From: Acidobacteriota bacterium
GTDB taxonomy: Bacteria > Acidobacteriota > Terriglobia > Acidiferrales > UBA7541
Reading direction: 5' to 3'
DNA: 10,340 nt
Assembly (NCBI GenBank): GCA_003153585.1
Contig: PLZZ01000216.1
Location: forward strand, 5,807 to 16,146
Shown: piece by piece, positions 7,010 to 10,340 of the stretch
How the letters are laid out: the number at the start of each line of letters is the position of its first letter
How positions within the stretch are numbered: the stretch's first letter is position 1
Notes under the pieces: model-generated
Database searches by the model: none
Seen by the model: only the letters and a program-made list of their open reading frames with translations
What the model was told of the DNA's origin: nothing
Program-made: the position numbers and the translations under genes

Positions 7010-8245
7010 TCAATCGGATGACCCCGCCGGAACGTCTTGAGGATTATTCAAACGCGCGAGCGCCCAGCGAGCGTGTTCGGTAATGAGTGGATCATCGCCG
7101 CCGGCAAGACGCTCGAGCAACCCGACGACATGTTGATGCGCGGCCGAACCGCGCTCGACGCGAGAATTTCCAAGGGCCACGCACGCATTGCGAACGATAC
7201 CGCGCCATTTAGCTCGTTTGACCGCGCTGTTCCGAAAAATCTCGCTGAATTTCCGTTGGGTTAACGACGCGAGTTTTTCGAGCTCTGGGGCAAACAGGGC
7301 GTCGGTGCGTTTGTCATGTTTGCCATTTTCAGCCTTCGGGACGAATTGGCGCGGCTGGAATGCCGCAAGCTGAGTCACCGGGGACTTGCGATTCCAGGGG
7401 CACACATCTTGGCAAATATCGCAGCCGATGACGGCGCGTCCCATTGCCGGACGCAATTGCTCGGGGATCGCTCCGCGCAATTCGATCGTGAGATAAGAGA
7501 TGCACCTGCTCGCGTCCAGTAAGTAAGGCGACGGAAATGCTTGCGTGGGGCAAGCGTCGAGGCACAGCCGGCAATTTCCGCAGAGATCGGCCGGCGGCGG
7601 TTCGCCGGGCGCAATGGATGGCGCAAAATCGAGCGTAGTAATAATCACACCCAGGAATAACCACGAGCCCATTTTCTCGTTAATTAAACACGTGTTCTTT
7701 GCGAGCCAGCCGAGGCCCGCATATTTTGCGGCGAGACGTTCGATGATTGGACCGGTGTCAACGTAGGCGAGCGCTTCGAACGGCTCAGCGAATTGCGCGC
7801 GCATTGCCGCGACGAGTGCATCGAGCTTTTCGCGTACGACTTCGTGGTAATCGTCGCCCCAGGCATAACGGGAAATCCAGCCACGAGGTGACTCATCGCC
7901 GTGCGTCACGGGTAGTTCCATGGAATAGGCCGAAGGTGAATTGTAGTTTAATGCGACGACGATCAGGCTTTGCGCACCGTCCAAAACCAGACGAGGGTCT
8001 GCGCGCCGGGGGTCGCGAAGATAATTCATTTCGCCTGCGTAGCCTCGCGCCAGCCATTCGGGCAAGTATGCGAGCTCTTCGAACGTTCCATCGAACGAAC
8101 TTCGCGAAGGGCTGTTGCGCATCGCCGGCGCCGTAGCAATCGTGGCGGCGCCGCACAAATCGAATCCCACAGCGCGCGCCTGCTCGCAAAGCCATTGCGT
8201 CCGTTCGGCGGAATTCATGGTGTGATGATGCATTATCGGCGCCAT
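7010..8245 (-). CDS. queG: Epoxyqueuosine reductase QueG
   Basis: QueG catalyses the last step of queuosine synthesis, reducing epoxyqueuosine in the wobble position of GUN-anticodon tRNAs with a cobalamin cofactor and two [4Fe-4S] clusters in the cytoplasm. The protein has 411 residues from the first ATG (usual length about 350-390). Seen: LPEWLARGYAGEMNYL (61-76), typical of the substrate domain; YVDTGPIIER (161-170) with Asp163 as the likely catalytic acid; the ferredoxin-like CGNCRLCLDACP (222-233); Cys248; and CDICQDVCPWN (275-285). The C-terminal part (about 340-402) is HEAT-like, as in characterised QueG, and binds tRNA. All eight cluster cysteines are present, so the enzyme looks intact. 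The start is uncertain: ATGs at 8245, 8233 and 8218 all lack a good SD, and the one at 8218 (MNSAERTQWL) fits the family N-terminus best. No other queuosine genes occur here. It diverges from the gene at 8313. Confidence 0.97.
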   Translation of the reverse strand: MAPIMHHHTMNSAERTQWLCEQARAVGFDLCGAATIATAPAMRNSPSRSSFDGTFEELAYLPEWLARGYAGEMNYLRDPRRADPRLVLDGAQSLIVVALNYNSPSAYSMELPVTHGDESPRGWISRYAWGDDYHEVVREKLDALVAAMRAQFAEPFEALAYVDTGPIIERLAAKYAGLGWLAKNTCLINEKMGSWLFLGVIITTLDFAPSIAPGEPPPADLCGNCRLCLDACPTQAFPSPYLLDASRCISYLTIELRGAIPEQLRPAMGRAVIGCDICQDVCPWNRKSPVTQLAAFQPRQFVPKAENGKHDKRTDALFAPELEKLASLTQRKFSEIFRNSAVKRAKWRGIVRNACVALGNSRVERGSAAHQHVVGLLERLAGGDDPLITEHARWALARLNNPQDVPAGSSD

Positions 8246-8276
8246 TGACGTCCAACTTACGGAAATCGATCCGGGA

Positions 8277-8305
8277 TTGGACTATGCCTCTGCGACTGCT
8301 ACAAT
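8277..8305 (+). promoter_or_regulatory. Candidate promoter giving a leaderless transcript of the 8313 gene
   Basis: TACAAT (8300-8305) matches the -10 consensus at five of six positions. TTGGAC (8277-8282), 17 bases upstream, is a partial -35. The -10 box ends 7 bases before the ATG at 8313, so the expected first transcribed base is the A of that codon. No SD is present. This fits a leaderless mRNA and argues against the in-frame TTG at 8277 or ATG at 8304 as starts, because both fall within the promoter. Confidence 0.5.
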
Positions 8306-8312
8306 GCCCGCC

Positions 8313-9470
8313 ATGGCAGATTGGCGCCAAATCCAGGCACGCATCCGCAAAGCCAAGAACAGCCCCGACGCCCACGCGAAGCTTTCCGAACTCTACCAGC
8401 GCACCCACGACGGGATGGTGGCGTGGGAGCTTGCATTAATCCAGGAAAAAGCCGAAATCGCAGACGAGGCCGTGAAGTGGTACACCGTCGCGGCCGAAAA
8501 ATTCCGGCGCGCTGAATGGAAGAAAAAAGCGGAAGAAGCGCTGACCAGGTTGGGAGCAGCGCTCCCTGCTGGAAGCGCGATATCCATGGATGCCGGGGTA
8601 AACACGGAAGAACCCCTGAACACAATTTCGGACACATCCGACGAGGAGCAAGCGGCCGCGCCATTAGCTCCAGGCGAAATTCGCGAATCAGACGACGAAG
8701 GTTTGTCCTCCGAATCACCTGCCAAAATTAGCGCCGCTTCGGAATCGGACGATCCTGCGAAAAAGAAGCGGCGGCGCGGTCGGCGCGGTGGACGCGGACG
8801 GCGGCGCAAGGGTGCAGGAACTGCGCCGGGTCTCCCGTCGCAAGCCTTTGCGGAAACAAGCGTCCCATCTTCTGTCGTGCCTACGCGCCAACAGGCTCCC
8901 AGGGCCCCGGCCCCACGCACCCCCGTTCAAGAACGAGCGCCTGCAGCATACGAACCGGCGGTGATTCCACATGAGCCGCCTGAGCGCCTTCGCGCGGAAC
9001 ACGCCGCGCCCATGCTGCCGTCCGAGCGCACGGCGCATGGACGGGCGGGCGATCCCGCGCTGGCTTCACGGATGTCACATTTGGAATCGATGCTGCGCCG
9101 GTTGGTGGCGAGCCCGCTACATCGCTTGGACACCGAAGACGCTCCGGCTGGTCCGGGCGTATTTCTGCTCTCGGATTCCGATCAGATCACCTCTTATTAT
9201 GTGGAAGCCTGCCAGACGCTTCGCGTGGGCGTGGGAAATCTGGTTCGCGGCACGCGCGGCAGCGGAGCCAAAACCACGCGGGGAAGCCGGCCGTCGTTCG
9301 ATAGCGGCTTGAAATCGAAGCTTGCCGAACATCTTGGAATTACTGAGGCAAAGGTCTCGCAATATTTGAAGGATCACTGCGTGGTCCGCTGGATTCAGAT
9401 GGACGACGACGCTCCGCACCTCGCCCACTTCGCCATTGGTGTCCTACGCACACCGTTGAATCTAGATTAG
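8313..9470 (+). CDS. Unnamed three-part protein: TPR-like N-terminus, Arg-rich basic linker, degenerate GIY-YIG-like C-terminal domain
   Basis: I do not recognise this 385-residue protein by name. Residues 1-82 are amphipathic helices with a TPR-like look (KLSELYQR, AVKWYTVAAEKF, AEEALTRLG). Residues 100-148 are acidic and Ser/Ala-rich. Residues 150-167 are almost all Lys/Arg/Gly (KKKRRRGRRGGRGRRRKG), suited to nucleic-acid contact. A Pro/Ala-rich disordered stretch follows to about 245. The C-terminal 135 residues are compact: GVFLLSDSD (282-290), YYVEACQTLR (295-304), LAEHLGITEAKVSQYLKDHC (337-356), VRWIQ (358-362) and VLRTPLN (377-383). The spacing resembles GIY-YIG nucleases such as the UvrC N-terminus (GVYLF...YVGxAxxLR...RPxxN), but the key residues differ: GIY is GVF, YIG is YVE, the catalytic Arg position is Gly308 or nearby, and no Glu stands where the metal ligand is expected. 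A binding rather than cutting role is inferred. The ATG at 8313 is chosen because a promoter -10 box lies directly in front of it. Confidence 0.8.
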   Translation: MADWRQIQARIRKAKNSPDAHAKLSELYQRTHDGMVAWELALIQEKAEIADEAVKWYTVAAEKFRRAEWKKKAEEALTRLGAALPAGSAISMDAGVNTEEPLNTISDTSDEEQAAAPLAPGEIRESDDEGLSSESPAKISAASESDDPAKKKRRRGRRGGRGRRRKGAGTAPGLPSQAFAETSVPSSVVPTRQQAPRAPAPRTPVQERAPAAYEPAVIPHEPPERLRAEHAAPMLPSERTAHGRAGDPALASRMSHLESMLRRLVASPLHRLDTEDAPAGPGVFLLSDSDQITSYYVEACQTLRVGVGNLVRGTRGSGAKTTRGSRPSFDSGLKSKLAEHLGITEAKVSQYLKDHCVVRWIQMDDDAPHLAHFAIGVLRTPLNLD

Positions 9471-9671
9471 ATTCTTGGACGCGGGATAAGATCTCGCCGC
9501 GGCACCACAGGCCTGCGGTCAATCGGACTATGAACCCCACGGCTTAGCCACCCTCGCCATCCGCTGGGCAAAATGACCGATTCCTTAGTACTAATAAGCT
9601 CCCGTTGGCTGGCCCCTGATGCCATTCAACCTGCGAATTGTACCTTTGGATGCACCCGCATAGACCTTCGT

Positions 9672-9699
9672 TTGGATTCCAGGCAAACTTTGGTACGGT
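9672..9699 (+). promoter_or_regulatory. Weak promoter candidate for the radical SAM gene
   Basis: TTGGAT (9672-9677) and TACGGT (9694-9699) are 16 bases apart, and the -10 is preceded by TGG, an extended -10 form. Predicted initiation near 9706 would place the hairpin at 9708-9726 at the very 5' end of the message. The hexamers match the consensus poorly, so this is tentative. Confidence 0.25.
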
Positions 9700-9707
9700 A
9701 ACTCGTT

Positions 9708-9726
9708 ACGGGTGTGGCACACCCGT
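9708..9726. repeat. Strong inverted repeat (8-bp stem, 3-base loop)
   Basis: ACGGGTGT (9708-9715), loop GGC, ACACCCGT (9719-9726): all eight base pairs are canonical. No T-run follows on either strand, so it is not a standard intrinsic terminator. It could be an extragenic palindromic element, an operator, or a 5' stabilising hairpin of the downstream mRNA. Confidence 0.6.
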
Positions 9727-9795
9727 TGGAATGGTCGCTTCGGGGGATTAGACACTACTCTGAGGCGCGTATCGAAAAGGGAGGGGTGCAGGATT

Positions 9796-10340
9796 ATGCC
9801 GAAGACGGTAGGTAATCAGCTTTGGAAATCGTTCGATTGGGCGCTATGCAGGACAGCGGGGATAACCTTCGACACGATTCAATTCTTCAATAAGTACCGG
9901 CCGAATCCTTCGTTCATTCCCAAGTGGTCTGAAAAGCCGATGCTGAAATCCTGGGAGAAGTCCAAGCCCACGCTCGGCTGGCCGCGCACAACCGATTCTT
10001 TGTGCCCTTCCTGCGTGCACGAAGCGCGCGAAGCAATTATGAACGGCACGAAAGACTGGACCGACTTGGTACACGAGAAAGTCGGCGAAATCAAAGCGCA
10101 GATCATCGAGCGCGATGGGCAAGTCTGGATGGTGAAAGAATGCCCCATCCACGGAAAGTGCGAAGATTTGATGGCCGCGGATTCCAAGTTCCTTGAATGG
10201 ATTGAAAAGAATTTTCCCGGTCGCGATATCCCGGCGCACAACGATGAAGACATGCACCGGCATGGCTCAAGCACGATTCGCCACGGCCGCGGCTCCGTTC
10301 TCACTGTTGACCTGACCAACCGCTGCAACATGATGTGCGA
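9796..10340 (+). CDS. Radical SAM enzyme with N-terminal CxxC / CPxHG segment (MJ0619/Tes-like group), cut by right edge
   Basis: Only the first 181 residues are in the window. The N-terminal part holds SLCPSC (Cys70, Cys73) and, 40 residues on, VKECPIHGKCEDL (Cys116, His119, Cys122), after a segment IIERDGQVWM. A zinc-ribbon-like unit followed by a radical SAM core is the known layout of the MJ0619/Tes family, which includes archaeal tetraether lipid synthase. The core begins with LTVDLTNRCNMMC (169-181), giving the first two cysteines (177, 181) of the CxxxCxxC motif that binds the SAM-cleaving [4Fe-4S] cluster; the third lies beyond the edge. The GCPxDCGxC segment that I recall between the two parts in archaeal members is not seen; a His-rich stretch HNDEDMHRHG (148-157) stands there. 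The ATG at 9796 is preceded by GGGAGGGG at a 9-base spacing and AGGA at 2. The radical SAM class is secure; the substrate is not. Confidence 0.88.
   Translation, partial: MPKTVGNQLWKSFDWALCRTAGITFDTIQFFNKYRPNPSFIPKWSEKPMLKSWEKSKPTLGWPRTTDSLCPSCVHEAREAIMNGTKDWTDLVHEKVGEIKAQIIERDGQVWMVKECPIHGKCEDLMAADSKFLEWIEKNFPGRDIPAHNDEDMHRHGSSTIRHGRGSVLTVDLTNRCNMMC

Larger units (their letters stand above)
9471..9795. other. 325-base intergenic region without a gene
   Basis: No convincing coding frame, tRNA or insertion-sequence end is visible. The region contains one strong hairpin (9708-9726), a weak promoter candidate (9672-9699) and, at its right end, the GGGAGGGG ribosome binding site (9779-9786) of the radical SAM gene. 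No T-run-type terminator follows the stop at 9470. The first 200 bases show nothing I can interpret. Confidence 0.7.

Noticed and set aside
8277..8312. Upstream TTG (8277) and ATG (8304) as start of the GIY-YIG-like gene
   Set aside because: Both lie within the promoter hexamers; the residues they would add carry no family resemblance, and ATG 8313 sits at the expected transcription start.
9471..9545. Possible tRNA on the minus strand (a GGTTCATAGTCC segment looks like a T-arm)
   Set aside because: No matching acceptor, D-arm or anticodon stem could be paired around it.
9844..10263. 139-residue minus-strand frame opposite the radical SAM gene
   Set aside because: The plus-strand frame has the CxxC, CPxHG and TNRCNMMC motifs and a strong SD; the antisense frame has none.

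Overview
This window looks like a piece of an acidobacterial chromosome (or that of a close relative). The base composition is moderately high in GC. The pointers are a glycine-rich-linker lipoprotein with fibronectin type III repeats and a GH44 domain, a stand-alone Rieske oxygenase, and a radical SAM protein with an N-terminal Cys-rich segment. The assignment is an inference from gene content and style; no rRNA or other phylogenetic marker is present.

Layout. 1-2057 (minus): the translation-termination pair prfA (RF1) and prmC (the methyltransferase that modifies RF1), with stop and start codons abutting; prmC runs off the left edge. 2058-2274: the prfA leader with a good sigma-70-type promoter. 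2275-4782 (minus): a large lipoprotein with three FN3 modules and a GH44 catalytic domain. 4783-5028: a divergent regulatory gap with a 16-bp perfect dyad. 5029-6126 (plus): a Rieske non-heme iron oxygenase. 6163-6945 (minus, convergent): a six-helix membrane protein resembling the membrane half of urate hydroxylase PuuD. 7010-8245 (minus): queG, the last step of queuosine synthesis. 8313-9470 (plus, divergent from queG): an unnamed protein with a TPR-like N-terminus, a very basic Arg-rich middle and a C-terminus that I read as a catalytically degraded GIY-YIG fold. 9471-9795: a 325-base gap with one strong hairpin. 9796-10340 (plus, cut by the right edge): the start of a radical SAM enzyme with the CxxC / CPxHG N-terminal signature of the MJ0619/Tes-like group.

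How the genes fit together. Only prfA-prmC forms an obvious functional unit. queG and the PuuD-like gene lie on the same strand 64 bases apart but have no evident shared job. The other genes are separately transcribed single units. I see no CRISPR array, transposase, integrase, toxin-antitoxin pair, defence island, tRNA or rRNA. The most interesting items are the degenerate GIY-YIG-like protein and the radical SAM gene that may belong to the membrane-spanning-lipid synthase superfamily. Two genes also lack a Shine-Dalgarno sequence and have a promoter -10 box almost touching the start codon, which suggests leaderless transcripts.
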